Below, piece after piece: positions 1 to 9,140 of a stretch of 64,000 nucleotides of DNA (position 1 is its first letter; each line of letters starts with the position of its first letter). The notes beneath the pieces are model-generated. The model made no database searches, was not told the DNA's origin, and was given only the letters and a program-made list of their open reading frames with translations. Source of the DNA: JADGRB01 sp036267635 (GTDB lineage Bacteria; Myxococcota_A; Polyangia; Fen-1088); the NCBI GenBank assembly GCA_036267635.1, contig DATAVR010000006.1, forward strand, positions 62,001 to 126,000, written 5' to 3'. The translations under genes were made by a program, and so were the position numbers.

Positions 1-571
1 GGAAGGGGTGCCCCGGATCGACCGCCAGCGGCGTCACCACCGGGAAGACCGAGCGGCGGAAGTACTTGCGCGCCGACCGCTTGGCCTCGGCGTCGAGCGA
101 GCTCCAGTCGTGGATCCGGACGCCGCGCGCGGCCAGCGCCGGCAGGAGGTCGCCGGCCAGCACCGTCGCCGCGGTCTCCAGCTGCCCACGGACGATCTGG
201 CTGATGCGGGCGAGCTGCTCGCGGGCCGACAGGCCATCGGGGCTGGCCTCGACCAGCGCGGCGGCCTCCAGCTGCTCGTGCAGGCCGGAGACGCGGATCA
301 TGAAGAACTCGTCCAGGTTCGACGAGTAGATGGCCAGGAACTTGAGGCGCTCGAGCAGCGGCCAGCGCGTGTCGCGAGCTTGCTCCAGCACCCGCGCGTT
401 GAACGCCAGCCAGGAGGTCTCGCGGTTGATGTAGAGCGCCGGGTTCGCCAGGTCGAGCGGGAACGGCGTGGGGGGGACGACCTCCGCGGTCTCCCCGGTT
501 TCCGCCGTCTCCGGCGTTTTGGCGCTCTTCAACTGGGCGTCGTCTTTCGTCGAGCTTTGCGCAGGTTGCAT
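1..571 (-). CDS. ppk1: Polyphosphate kinase 1, N-terminal part, cut by window edge
   Basis: The protein starts at the ATG at 571 and runs off the left edge, so about 190 N-terminal residues are visible. After a variable acidic leader of roughly 45 residues it reads YINRETSWLAFNARVLEQA and then FLAIYSSNLDEFFMIRV, the two signatures of the Ppk1 N-terminal domain. Ppk1 reversibly makes polyphosphate from ATP on the inner face of the membrane. The catalytic histidines and phospholipase-D-like domains lie outside the window. It is divergent from the glutathione peroxidase gene, with 126 bp between the two starts. The family call is firm; whether the enzyme is intact cannot be judged. Confidence 0.93.
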   Translation of the reverse strand, partial: MQPAQSSTKDDAQLKSAKTPETAETGETAEVVPPTPFPLDLANPALYINRETSWLAFNARVLEQARDTRWPLLERLKFLAIYSSNLDEFFMIRVSGLHEQLEAAALVEASPDGLSAREQLARISQIVRGQLETAATVLAGDLLPALAARGVRIHDWSSLDAEAKRSARKYFRRSVFPVVTPLAVDPGHPF

Positions 572-697
572 GATCGCCTCGGGGCTGGCGAGCCTACGCC
601 CGTCGCACCGTCTTCATGTCGCAATCGCGTGACATTTGGCGGTCTGCGGGGGCTCGGACGGCTTGCCGGGCCGGGAGCGATCGCCTACCGTTCACGG

Positions 698-1174
698 ATG
701 TCGCTGCACGACCTCTCCGCCGAGACGATCGACCACAAACCTCAGCCGCTGTCGGCCTACCGGGGGCAGGTCTTGCTCGTCGTGAACACCGCCTCCGAGT
801 GCGGCGCCACGCCTCAGTACGCGGGCCTGGAGCGGCTCTGGCAGGAGTACCAGGGGCGGGGGTTGGCGGTGCTCGGCTTTCCCTCCAACGACTTTGGCGC
901 GCAGGAGCCGGGGACCGAGGCGGAGATCCAGAGCTTTTGCAGCACCAACTACCAGGTGACGTTCCCGCTCTTCTCCAAGGTCGGAACCAAGGGCCCCGGG
1001 CAGTCGCCGGTCTACGAGTTCCTGACCGCCAAGCACGGCGAGCCGAAGTGGAACTTTCACAAGTACCTGGTCGGCAAGAACGGCGAAGTGATTCGCGCGT
1101 TCGCCACCAACGTCGAGCCGGACGACGCCAGTCTGCGCGCCGCCATCGACGCGGCGCTGGCGTCTTCGACTTAG
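698..1174 (+). CDS. Glutathione peroxidase family protein
   Basis: This 158-residue protein has the usual size for a bacterial GPX. It would reduce hydrogen peroxide or lipid hydroperoxides, probably with thioredoxin as donor. The peroxidatic cysteine is Cys35 in NTASECGATPQY. The WNF motif at 118-120 and the VGKNG tail are present. Cys81 is the likely resolving cysteine. In the usual FPCNQFGxQEPG block the sequence here is FPSNDFGAQEPG, so the glutamine of the catalytic tetrad is aspartate. I recall similar variants in other bacterial GPXs, but the effect is unknown. The frame stays open far upstream, but similarity begins at this ATG. Confidence 0.93.
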   Translation: MSLHDLSAETIDHKPQPLSAYRGQVLLVVNTASECGATPQYAGLERLWQEYQGRGLAVLGFPSNDFGAQEPGTEAEIQSFCSTNYQVTFPLFSKVGTKGPGQSPVYEFLTAKHGEPKWNFHKYLVGKNGEVIRAFATNVEPDDASLRAAIDAALASST

Positions 1175-1204
1175 TCTCGTTTGAACTAACCTAAGGTGAA
1201 AAAT

Positions 1205-3352
1205 ATGCAGGCAGCACGTGGGAGCGCTATCGGCCTTCTGGGGGCGATCGCGATGGCTCTGGTTTCGGTCGGGTGCAGCGACGCGGTTGCGCCGCCGACC
1301 GGCGCGGGCGGTGCGGGCGGCGCGGGTGGAATGGGCGGCAGTCCGGTGACGGTGACGCCGGTCACCATCTCGACCGCCACGCGCACGCCGCGCACCACCA
1401 CCTGGTCGGTCAACTACTGGACCTGGACGCCGACCTACGGCAACGACCTGCCGGGGACCGAGTCGCTGGTGTCGGCGATCGCGCCGACGTACATGCGGGT
1501 CGGCGGCTACAACAACGACGCCAACAGCCCCGATCCTTTCGACGACGCGCAGCTCGACGCGATGGTGACCTACGCGCGCGCCGTCGGCGCCGAGCCGATC
1601 CTGCAGGTGCCGCTGCTGGCCGACACGGCCGGCAACCCGCCGACGGCCGCCACGGCGGCGGCGATGGTCGAGTACGCCAACGTCACCCAGCGCTATGGCC
1701 TGAAGTACTTCTCCATCGGCAACGAGCCCGACATCTACGACACACCCGGCCAGCCGAGCTGGCCGGCGATGATCGGTTACACCACCGACGACTACTGCGC
1801 CGCGGTGACCGCCGACGTGACCGCGATGAAGGCGGTCGATCCGACAATCAAGATCGTCGGGCCGGACCTGGCCTACAAGTACCAGCAGGGCAACCCCGGC
1901 AACGATTGGCTGACCCAGATCCTGCAGACCTGCGGGGAGGAGTTCGACGTCATCTCGATCCACCGCTACCCGTTCGAGGCGGCGGCGGCCACGCTGCCGT
2001 CCGTCGCGGCCGATCCGGTCGCCTTCCGGCAGGTGATGACCTCGGTCTACGGGATCCTGCAGACGACCGGGCAGGGGGCCAAGCCGCTCGCGCTCACCGA
2101 GATGAACGTCGTCTACGACGCCACCGGCTGCGTGCTGGAGGGGTCGCCGGGGACGGTCGGCTCGGCGCTCTGGATGGCCGACATCCTCGGCTCGGCGATT
2201 GGCCTCGAGCTCTGGACCTCCGCCGTCTGGGACATCAGCGACGACAACGCCTATTCGCTGGGCCTCATCGGGCTGCCGCCGGGGCACGTGCCGCGGCCCG
2301 AATATTATGCCTACGCGCTCTACGCCGGCCACTTCGGGCCGACGGTGTTGCCGACGCTGAGTGGTTTTCCGAGCGGTGTCTCCGCGTACGCCAGCCGTGA
2401 CGCCGCCGACGACGCGACGGAGGTCATCGTCATCAACTGGAACACGGCGCCGGTCGCGTTGCAGTTTCAGGTGACCGATCTGACCATCGCGCCGGCCGCG
2501 CCGACCTACCTCCTGCCGGCGGTCTCGATGGCGGCGGTCGAGATCAAGGACACCAGCAAGTCGACCGCCTGGCTCTACGGCGAGGACCAGCGGCGCGCCT
2601 CCGTCGGGCCACAGGTGATCGCCCAGGGGACGGCGCCTGCCCCCGGCGTCGACGGCGGCGCGGCGGGCAGCGGCGGCGCCGGGAAGACGGTCGGCGACAA
2701 CTGCCCGACGACCGACGGCGGCATCGTCTGCCCGACGATCGTGGCGACGAGCCCGATCATCACCGCCGGCGGGATGGCCCATACGGCGGCGCCGCTCTTG
2801 ACCTTCGGATCGGCCGAGGACGCCTGGGGCTCCTACAGCTACGCGGCGGCTGGCCAGACGGCGCCGACCGTGGCGGTCACCAGCGACGGCAACGGAATTC
2901 AGATCAGCGGCGGCTTCGTCGCCCCGGTGACGGCCGACGGCAACTACGAAGGGGTGGGGCTCTACTACAGCAGCGCGAGCTGCCTCGATGCCACCGCCTA
3001 CACCGGGATCCAGTTCGACTTCTCGGGGACGCTGGGTGGCTGCGCGATGCAGCTCGGCGCCTCCTTCAGCGGCGACTCGAGCCAGAGCGACGGGACCCGC
3101 GGCGCCTGCAGCGGGACCGATTCGACCTGCTACGGCCCCTCCTTCGACGTGACGGCCAAGGCGCTCGCCGCCACCCCGGCCTCGCCAACGATCAAGGTCC
3201 CGTTCACCTCGCTCGCCGCCGGAACGCCGATCTCGACGCTCGACCCGCACACCCTCATCGACGTGCAGTGGCAGCTCACCTCGCCGTCCGGCGCGACCGA
3301 CGGCGGCGCCTGCTCCGCCAACTTCACCGTCGAGAACGTCAGCTTCTACTAA
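1205..3352 (+). CDS. Secreted glycoside-hydrolase-like lipoprotein (clan GH-A type)
   Basis: This 715-residue protein begins with a signal peptide and lipobox ending at about Cys24 (VSVGC), followed by a Gly/Ala linker. Residues about 55-420 look like a TIM-barrel glycosidase. GNEPD near 175 would supply the acid/base glutamate and LTEMN near 299 the nucleophile, a spacing typical of clan GH-A families such as GH44, GH39 or GH51. A Gly-rich hinge near 480 leads to a C-terminal beta-sandwich that could bind carbohydrate. I chose ATG 1205 over GTG 1196 because AAGG at 1193-1196 sits at ribosome-binding distance. The family and substrate are not identified. The gene converges on the ClC channel gene, with the stops almost touching. 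Confidence 0.8.
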   Translation: MQAARGSAIGLLGAIAMALVSVGCSDAVAPPTGAGGAGGAGGMGGSPVTVTPVTISTATRTPRTTTWSVNYWTWTPTYGNDLPGTESLVSAIAPTYMRVGGYNNDANSPDPFDDAQLDAMVTYARAVGAEPILQVPLLADTAGNPPTAATAAAMVEYANVTQRYGLKYFSIGNEPDIYDTPGQPSWPAMIGYTTDDYCAAVTADVTAMKAVDPTIKIVGPDLAYKYQQGNPGNDWLTQILQTCGEEFDVISIHRYPFEAAAATLPSVAADPVAFRQVMTSVYGILQTTGQGAKPLALTEMNVVYDATGCVLEGSPGTVGSALWMADILGSAIGLELWTSAVWDISDDNAYSLGLIGLPPGHVPRPEYYAYALYAGHFGPTVLPTLSGFPSGVSAYASRDAADDATEVIVINWNTAPVALQFQVTDLTIAPAAPTYLLPAVSMAAVEIKDTSKSTAWLYGEDQRRASVGPQVIAQGTAPAPGVDGGAAGSGGAGKTVGDNCPTTDGGIVCPTIVATSPIITAGGMAHTAAPLLTFGSAEDAWGSYSYAAAGQTAPTVAVTSDGNGIQISGGFVAPVTADGNYEGVGLYYSSASCLDATAYTGIQFDFSGTLGGCAMQLGASFSGDSSQSDGTRGACSGTDSTCYGPSFDVTAKALAATPASPTIKVPFTSLAAGTPISTLDPHTLIDVQWQLTSPSGATDGGACSANFTVENVSFY

Positions 3353-3353
3353 G

Positions 3354-4628
3354 CTAGCGGCCGTAGATCGACTTTTTGTGCAGCGGGCGCGAGACCGCGG
3401 TTGCGGTGGCGGTGGCGATGAAGAGCGGCAGCACGATCGCGTAGTCGCCGGAGAGCTCGAAGCCGAGGACGCTGGCCATGATCGGTGCCCGGGTCGTCGC
3501 CGCGATCGCGCCGGCCATGCCGCAGAGGACGTAGCCACCGGGGAATCCGGGCGCGTGCCACACTGAGCGCGCGGCGGCGCCGACGATTCCCCCCATCGCG
3601 GCACCGAGGAACAGCGACGGCGTGAAGACGCCGCCCGGGCTGCCCGACGAGACGGTGGCGGTGGTGCCGAAGGCCTTGATCACCAGCAAGAGCGCCATCA
3701 TCCCCACGCCGAGGCGCGCGTCGAGCATGAGCTGGATGACCTCGTAGCCGTTGCCGGTCACCTCGGCGAAGCGGAGCGCGCAGAGGCCGACCAGCAAGCC
3801 GCCCAGCGCGCCGCGCGCCGCCGGCGGCAGGGCGAGCCGCCCGAACGCGCGGCGCCCGAGATCCAGCAGCGCGATGAAGCCGGCGCCCCCGATCCCGGTC
3901 GCGACGCCGAGCGCCAGGTAGCCGAAGAGCTCGCTGTGCGCGGCGAGCGAAAAGCTGCGCAGGCCATAGAGCGGCCCGGGTCCGAGCGCCCAGCGGCTGA
4001 GGAGCGTGGCCACGGTGACGGCGATCAGCGCCGGCTGGGCCAGCTCCAGCGCCGTCGTCTCGGCGACGATCTCCACGACGAACAGGACGGCGGCGATCGG
4101 CGTGTTGTAGGCGGCCGCGAACCCCGCCGCGGTGCCGGCGGCGATGAGCGTCCGGACGCGCCGCGGGTCGAGGCGGACCCGGCGGCCGACTTCGGAGGCG
4201 ATCGCTGCGCCGAAGTGCAGCAGCGGACCCTCGCGCCCCAGCGAGCCGCCGGTGGAGATGGCGGCGAACGAGGCGCCGGCCTTGACCAGCGCAGCCGGCA
4301 CCGAGATGCGGCTGCCGGCGATCGCGACCGCTTCCATGATCTCGGTCATGCTGCGTCCGCCGCCGATCCAGGCGGCCAGCGCCGCCGCCACGGCGCCCCC
4401 CGCCGCGGGGACCAGCACCCGGAGCGGCGGTGAGAGCCGTTCGAACGCCAGGAGGACGTCGGGCGCCCGATAGAGGTGGACGAACACCGCCGCCTGGGCG
4501 GCGCGAAACCCGATGGCGAACCCGCCCGCCAGCACGCCGACCACGACGGCCGCCGCCCCGACGTGGAGCGGGAGCCGGACCTGGTGCAGGACTATCCGAA
4601 GCCGGGCGTGCGTCCGGCCAATTTGCAC
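3354..4628 (-). CDS. ClC-family chloride channel or Cl-/H+ antiporter
   Basis: This 424-residue polytopic membrane protein matches the ClC core and has no C-terminal CBS domains. The selectivity-filter motifs are GREGP at 131-135, with gating Glu133, and GGVFTP at 332-337. Glu186, in VLFVVEIV, is positioned like the internal proton glutamate of CLC-ec1, which favours an exchanger over a channel. The first filter motif (GSGIP) is degenerate here. The start is a GTG with no strong ribosome-binding site, so the first few residues are uncertain. Likely roles are chloride and pH homeostasis or acid resistance; this is inferred from the family. Confidence 0.9.
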   Translation of the reverse strand: MQIGRTHARLRIVLHQVRLPLHVGAAAVVVGVLAGGFAIGFRAAQAAVFVHLYRAPDVLLAFERLSPPLRVLVPAAGGAVAAALAAWIGGGRSMTEIMEAVAIAGSRISVPAALVKAGASFAAISTGGSLGREGPLLHFGAAIASEVGRRVRLDPRRVRTLIAAGTAAGFAAAYNTPIAAVLFVVEIVAETTALELAQPALIAVTVATLLSRWALGPGPLYGLRSFSLAAHSELFGYLALGVATGIGGAGFIALLDLGRRAFGRLALPPAARGALGGLLVGLCALRFAEVTGNGYEVIQLMLDARLGVGMMALLLVIKAFGTTATVSSGSPGGVFTPSLFLGAAMGGIVGAAARSVWHAPGFPGGYVLCGMAGAIAATTRAPIMASVLGFELSGDYAIVLPLFIATATATAVSRPLHKKSIYGR

Positions 4629-4653
4629 CTCAAACGGCTGAGGTCAATGCCGC

Positions 4654-5125
4654 TCAGCGGGCGGCGACGCTCTTGCCGCCCCAGCGGGCGAGCGCCGCGC
4701 GGATCTCCGACTCCGGGAACAGGGGGTCGCCCGCCTTGAGCCCCAGCTCGAGCGCGTGCTCGGCGGTGGCGCCCAGCTGGCCTTGCCCGGGATGGCGAAG
4801 AGCGCGTAGGTCCCGGCGGGCACCGCGTTGTCGCCAAAGGTGACGTCGCGGCTGAAACGGACCTTGGTCGCCTGGTAGACGCCCAGCGACCGGAGCTTGT
4901 CGAAGGGGACGAGCGCGCCCAGATCTTGCGCCCGGCGACCGCGGGGCTGCCGTACTCGACCGCGATCTCGGTCAGGCCGACCTGCTGCGAGATCTTGCCG
5001 ACCGGGCTCTCGCGCGGCAGCTCCAGATTTGCGACGGCCAGGCCCTGGGCGGCCGAGGCCGGTGCGCCGGCGAGGCCGGCGATGACGATCGCCGCCTAGA
5101 ACGAGAGAGTTTTGCCGGTACGCAT
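4654..5125 (-). pseudogene. Decayed DUF2911 gene with nonsense, frameshift and internal deletion
   Basis: Read from the ATG at 5125, the frame gives a secretion leader (MRTGKTLSF, then a TAG at codon 10, then AAIVIAGLAG) and PVGKISQQVGLTEIAVEYGSP. Near 4920 the reading shifts by one base, as if a G was lost from a G run. It continues with LVPFDKLRSLGVYQATKV and FSRDVTFGDNAVPAGTYALF, the hallmark of DUF2911. At about 4787 it changes frame again and jumps to a C-terminal piece (LELGLKAGDPLFPESEI) ending at a TGA at 4654. The middle of a normal DUF2911 protein, well over 100 residues, is missing. This is either a true remnant or an assembly fault. It fills the gap between the ClC and DUF1566 genes; I see nothing else there. 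Confidence 0.75.
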
Positions 5126-5212
5126 GACGGGCGAGCCTACCGGCGGGGCCCGGGCGCAACACGTTTCAGTTCAGTTACGAACTGATGACAGTCGGCGGAA
5201 ATCCCGCGAATT

Positions 5213-6583
5213 TCAGCGGACGCAGCGGACCAGGGCCGCGGTCTGACCGTACTCGGTGAAGCCGTCCTCGTAGTTGATGTTCCAGGGGTCGTGGGCCGTC
5301 GCGCTCATCCCGGCGTAGAGGGTCGACGACCAGTAGGGGGTCGTCGCGGCGGTGCCGGCGAACGTCGTGGTGTCGATCGCGGGCGACACCTTGCTGATTG
5401 GCGGGACCTCGTCGACCAGCGTGGAGAGCTCTTTGATGCTCGGCGTGCGCCAGGTGTGGCCGTTGAGCCCGAGGCCGCTGCAGGTGGTCTGCGCGGTCGC
5501 GAAGTCGGTGGTGGCGGTGGTGGCGGACGTGGCCCAGATGAGCTTGGTGTCGACGTCCTGCACCTCGCCGGTGGCGACCGAGACGTAGCGCGGGCTCGGC
5601 AGCGCCCCCTCGTCGGGCGCCGACACGCAGCGCGCGTACTCGGCGTCGGTGCGGCTGCCGGCGTTGCTGGTCAGCCCCTCGGAGAAGTTCACGATCCAGG
5701 AGTCCTGCGGCTTGGTCGCGATCTGCGAGACGACCCAGGGAGACGACGTCCAGTGGTACTTGCCGCCGGGGACGCCAGGGAAGGAGGTCGTGTTGATCGC
5801 CGGGCCGGTGCGGGTGAAGTCGACCAGCGAGAGCAGCTCGATGCGCGTCGGCAGGCGCCAGCTCCGTCCGGCCAGCGTCAGCGTCGCGCAGTAGTTGATG
5901 GCGTCGCACCAGGCGAACGCCTGCGAGGAAGTAACCGCCTTCTGCCAGACCAGCTTGGTGACGTTGTCGGTGACGGTGCCGTCGCCGTCGTCCGTGTAGC
6001 TGGCGGGGTTGGGCAGCCCGGAGCTGGCCGGGTTCGGCATCGGCCAGCGCGCGTAGATGTACTCGGTCGGCGGCTGGTAGCTGCAGGCGGCGCCGCCGTC
6101 GACGGTCGTGGCGCCGCCAGCGCCGGTCGTGCCGGCGGAGCCAGTCGCGCCTCCCTTGCCGGTCGCTCCTCCGCCGCCGCCAGAGCCGGTCGTTCCACCT
6201 TTGCCGGTCGCTCCCGCGGCGCCGCCGGTGCCGGTCGTGCCGCCCGATCCTGTCGTTCCCCCGTTGCCCCCGTTGCCGCCCGATCCTGTGGTGCCGCCGC
6301 TGCCGGTTGCGCCGCCCGTTCCGCTCGAGGCTCCGCCCGTTCCGCTGACGCCGCCCGATCCGGTCATGCCACCCGAGCCGGTCGCGCCACCCGAGCCGGT
6401 CGCGCCACCCGAGCCCGCCGCGCCACCCGAGCCGGTCGCGCCGCCCGAGCCGGACGACGAGTGCCCGGCGCCGCCGCCCGCGGCGCCGTTTCCGCCGGAG
6501 CCTGAACCGCCACCGGAGCTGCCACAGGCTCCGAGCACCAGAGCGGCAGAGAACGCGGCGAAGCGAAATCGGGGCGCTTTCAT
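5213..6583 (-). CDS. DUF1566-domain lipoprotein with long Gly-rich linker
   Basis: This 456-residue lipoprotein has a signal peptide and lipobox LVLGAC, with cysteine near position 20. About 125 residues of low-complexity GSGGATGSGG-type repeats follow. The rest holds two DUF1566 (Lcl C-terminal-like) units, recognisable from GDGTVTDNVTKLVWQK, WRLPTRIELLSLVD, and the second copy TWRTPSIKELSTLVDE. Such proteins are exported and common in myxobacteria, and their function is unknown. The start was set at ATG 6583 because GGAGG lies five bases upstream; an upstream TTG at 6595 would swallow that site. It is followed downstream by the DUF2911 remnant. Confidence 0.88.
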   Translation of the reverse strand: MKAPRFRFAAFSAALVLGACGSSGGGSGSGGNGAAGGGAGHSSSGSGGATGSGGAAGSGGATGSGGATGSGGMTGSGGVSGTGGASSGTGGATGSGGTTGSGGNGGNGGTTGSGGTTGTGGAAGATGKGGTTGSGGGGGATGKGGATGSAGTTGAGGATTVDGGAACSYQPPTEYIYARWPMPNPASSGLPNPASYTDDGDGTVTDNVTKLVWQKAVTSSQAFAWCDAINYCATLTLAGRSWRLPTRIELLSLVDFTRTGPAINTTSFPGVPGGKYHWTSSPWVVSQIATKPQDSWIVNFSEGLTSNAGSRTDAEYARCVSAPDEGALPSPRYVSVATGEVQDVDTKLIWATSATTATTDFATAQTTCSGLGLNGHTWRTPSIKELSTLVDEVPPISKVSPAIDTTTFAGTAATTPYWSSTLYAGMSATAHDPWNINYEDGFTEYGQTAALVRCVR

Positions 6584-6652
6584 CGGAGCCTCCAAGCTGC
6601 GCGGCCGGACGGCCCGCGCGCGGAGGCGAGTATATATCCGGAGCGCCGAATA

Positions 6653-7699
6653 CTAGGGGCGATCTGCCCCTTCGACCTTGCCGGCGATAGCCCCCCCGAT
6701 CGAGGGCGCCGACCCGGCGGCGGCCGCCGGCGCGCGCTCGTTGCAGACGCAGGCGGGGCAGGCGGGCGCAGGCCGTGCGGCCAGCTCCTTGACCGTGCCG
6801 GCCAGCGCCGAGAGCGCTACACCGGCTTCCGCCAGCTTGTCGTTCGCCGCGGCGAGCTTGTCGTCGGCGGCGGCCGCCCGCCCGTCCACCTTGCCGAGCG
6901 CGTCAGCGAGGGCCCGCACGTCACCGGGCAGACCCTTCAAGCTTCCGACGTCGGTCGCCAGGCCACCGAGGCCGCGCGCGATCGCCTGCGCCTCGGTGCT
7001 GAGCGCCACCGTGCTCTCTTCCGAGCGCTGCAGGTGCTCGGAGATCACCCGTCGCTCGCGCCCGACGGCGTCGTCCATGTGGTTGATGATCTCCGAGGCT
7101 TTGGCTTGCTCCGCTGGCGGCAGCTTGTCGATGAGCTGCCGGATCGCGCCGGCCGTCTCGTGGATCGACGACAGGTTCTGCCGCTGGTCGTCGAGCGCTC
7201 GATTTTCGTCGGCAGAGCGCTGCGCGAGATGACAGAACTGCAGCGCCGCCAAGGCGCGCTCGCTCGACCGCTTGTCGGCGTCGCAGTAGATGTAGAGGCT
7301 GCCCGCCGCGACGAGCAGCCCGATGCTGCCGCAGAGGAGCGTGAAGTAGCGGACGGGGTGCGAGCGGTAGCGATCGACGACCGCCTGCAGCCGCTCGCCC
7401 ATCCCGCGCGCGTCGCGCCGCGCCGAGAACAACATCACCAACCGTTCGAGGTAGCCGATGCCGGCCAGCGAGACGATGGCGACGGTGATCGCCACCAGCC
7501 AGGGTTGCAGGCGGGCGATGCGGTGCTGGACCGCCGCTTCGCGGGCCTCCACGCGCGGGAGATCGGCGGGCCGCCCGTCGATCGTGCAGCCTCCCTCGCT
7601 GAACCGGATCTCGCCTGGCCCGGCGCAGCCGGCCGTGACGGCCATCAATGCGGCGGCGAGCCAGACGGCGTGGCTGAGGCGGGCGCGGCGCTGGGTCAT
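6653..7699 (-). CDS. Membrane protein with lipobox-like signal and long coiled coil
   Basis: I do not recognise this 348-residue protein. It starts MTQRRARLSHAVWLAAALMA and has a lipobox-like VTAGC near 28. Two further hydrophobic segments follow (WLVAITVAIVSLAGIGY and YFTLLCGSIGLLVAAGSLY). A long Ala/Leu/Glu-rich region then looks like a coiled coil, with many heptads around HLAQRSADENRALDD and ALADALGKVDGRAAAADDKL. The C-terminus has a cysteine cluster, CPACVCNE. The layout recalls chemoreceptor or phage tape-measure coiled coils, but no signature is present. The frame is open further upstream, but a longer start would overlap the divergent lipoprotein gene, and the signal sequence supports 7699. 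Confidence 0.65.
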   Translation of the reverse strand: MTQRRARLSHAVWLAAALMAVTAGCAGPGEIRFSEGGCTIDGRPADLPRVEAREAAVQHRIARLQPWLVAITVAIVSLAGIGYLERLVMLFSARRDARGMGERLQAVVDRYRSHPVRYFTLLCGSIGLLVAAGSLYIYCDADKRSSERALAALQFCHLAQRSADENRALDDQRQNLSSIHETAGAIRQLIDKLPPAEQAKASEIINHMDDAVGRERRVISEHLQRSEESTVALSTEAQAIARGLGGLATDVGSLKGLPGDVRALADALGKVDGRAAAADDKLAAANDKLAEAGVALSALAGTVKELAARPAPACPACVCNERAPAAAAGSAPSIGGAIAGKVEGADRP

Positions 7700-7892
7700 G
7701 GCGTCTGGTCTTGCAGGGGTCGTTCCGGCGAGCGCGTCAGCCGGGCCGCCATCGGTCGGCGTCGCGCGTTCGGAAAACCGCCGGGAGGCCGCCGGCGCGA
7801 TCATATTTTCGACGGTCGCGATTCCTTTGCGCCCGGCCTGACGCCCAGGCGATCCGGCATGGGGCTTGCGATGCATCGCGCAGAGGAGACGC

Positions 7893-8387
7893 ATGTCGAA
7901 CAGCCGGTCGAGCTCGGGGCTGATGCTGGCGCTGGGAGCGTTGCTCGCGGGCGGGTGCGCACCCGAGGTTCTCGCGATGAGCCTCGGCAACCCGGCGCGC
8001 GGCGGCAACGTCGACGGCGCGATGCAATCGTACGAGGTCCCGCCCTTCCGGCAGGAGCACCGTTACGAGGTGACGCTGGAGCGCTGGACGCCGTCGTCGC
8101 TGGCGTTCCGCATCCACCTGGTGAACGCCGACCGTTGCGGCCTCCCGTCGAGCTACGCCTTCGAGCTGATCGACGATCGCGGGCGCCGCTACCCGTTCCT
8201 GGCGGCGGGCGCCGTCCACGAGGGGACGGCTGAAGGACACCTCGGGGCCACGCTGCACGACGATGCGCTCGACGGCGCGTTCCCCATCTCGGTCGGCGCC
8301 GACACCCGGTTCGTGGTGGTGCAGATCCGGCCCATCGCCGACCGCGGCTGTACCGCCGTCGACTTTCGTTGGGACTTCCAGGCTTAG
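7893..8387 (+). CDS. Small exported lipoprotein, function unknown
   Basis: This 164-residue protein has an N-terminal signal and lipobox (LLAGGC near residue 22). The mature part has no motif I recognise. Alternating hydrophobic and polar stretches such as HRYEVTLERWTPSSLAFRI and TRFVVVQIRP suggest a single beta-sandwich domain. Two Cys residues may form a disulfide (DRCG and RGCT). The ATG at 7893 is preceded by GGAG at good distance. It is divergent from the coiled-coil membrane protein and its stop codon overlaps that of the convergent macrodomain gene. Confidence 0.7.
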   Translation: MSNSRSSSGLMLALGALLAGGCAPEVLAMSLGNPARGGNVDGAMQSYEVPPFRQEHRYEVTLERWTPSSLAFRIHLVNADRCGLPSSYAFELIDDRGRRYPFLAAGAVHEGTAEGHLGATLHDDALDGAFPISVGADTRFVVVQIRPIADRGCTAVDFRWDFQA

Positions 8388-9085
8388 CTACGCGCCGCTG
8401 ACCCGGAGAAGGTGATCCCACGCCCGCTGCGCGTCGGCAGCTCGGCGAAATGCCCGCGCGCGGCTGCCGCGTAGATCTCGAGCATGGACGAGGCAAAGAG
8501 GACGAAGCGCACGGCGGCCGGGGCGCCGTGCACGCGCAGGTCGGCCACCACCGTCCCCACGGCGATCTCGGCGGCCAGGGCAGCCGGAAAGCGATGGATG
8601 CCCGTCGCGATGGCTGGAATCGAAATGGACGCCAGACCGTGCCGGCGTGCCAGGCGGAGCGCCTCGGTGTGGGCGCTGGCCAGGTTCCTGGCCGCGGCGA
8701 TCGGATCGTCGGCATAGACGGGCGGGTCGACGTGGATCACCTGGCCGGCGTCGAGGTCGAAGCCCGGCGTCAAGACGGCGCGTCCCGCCGAGAGCCTGCC
8801 CCCGGGGAGCTCGAGGGCCCCCCGGTGAAAGGCGTCCAGCAGCTGGGGCCCGGCGGCGCGCCGGATGGCGAGATCGACGAGCCCCGCCCCCGCCGGGTTG
8901 ACGATGGCGTCGGAAACCTCGCGCGTGAGATCTCCGACCACGAATTCGAGCACCGCTCCCCGCGTCGGCCAGGTGCGGGGGTTGGCGCCGATGGCGCCTG
9001 CCAGGGCGGCGGGCAAGGGGTGCCGGTGGTCAGAGCTGACGGTGGTTGCGCTCAGGGTGGTTGCGCTGACGGTGGTTGCGCTCAC
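8384..9085 (-). CDS. Macrodomain protein (ADP-ribose binding or hydrolysing)
   Basis: This 233-residue protein carries a single macrodomain at about 45-215. IVNPAGAGL at 61-69 is the adenine/ribose loop and SIPAIATGIHRFP near 155-167 is the phosphate loop. The family binds ADP-ribose and often removes it from proteins or processes O-acetyl-ADP-ribose; the substrate here is unknown. The first 17 residues are a repeat of SATT[V/L]. I set the start at GTG 9085 because AAGGAGG stands five bases upstream; the frame stays open further but loses that site. A plausible promoter lies just upstream. Confidence 0.88.
   Translation of the reverse strand: MSATTVSATTLSATTVSSDHRHPLPAALAGAIGANPRTWPTRGAVLEFVVGDLTREVSDAIVNPAGAGLVDLAIRRAAGPQLLDAFHRGALELPGGRLSAGRAVLTPGFDLDAGQVIHVDPPVYADDPIAAARNLASAHTEALRLARRHGLASISIPAIATGIHRFPAALAAEIAVGTVVADLRVHGAPAAVRFVLFASSMLEIYAAAARGHFAELPTRSGRGITFSGSAARS
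9035..9079. repeat. Three 15-bp tandem repeats at the start of the macrodomain gene
   Basis: Three copies of a 15-base unit (GCTSASGGTGGTTGC on the + strand) lie directly inside the start codon of the macrodomain gene and encode SATTV, SATTL, SATTV on the minus strand. The unit is a multiple of three, so copy changes keep the frame. Confidence 0.85.
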
Positions 9086-9112
9086 GGGGGCCTCCTTGGA
9101 GACTGTTCTAGT

Positions 9113-9140
9113 ATAATAGACATAGCGACGCAATAGTGAA
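9113..9140 (-). promoter_or_regulatory. Possible sigma-70 promoter of the macrodomain gene
   Basis: On the minus strand TTCACT (9140-9135) and TATTAT (9118-9113) are 16 bases apart, in an AT-rich patch that stands out in this GC-rich sequence. Transcription would start about 20 bases before the gene's AAGGAGG. The match is moderate and untested. Confidence 0.45.

Noticed and set aside
692..3604. Long minus-strand open frame opposite the glutathione peroxidase and glycosidase genes
   Set aside because: It is antisense to two well-supported genes and its translation is Arg/Gly/Ala-rich with no domain, a common artefact in GC-rich DNA.
9112..9117. A + strand TATAAT as promoter for the Spy/CpxP-like gene
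   Set aside because: There is no -35 box at proper distance and the gene is over 150 bases away; the same bases fit the minus-strand promoter better.
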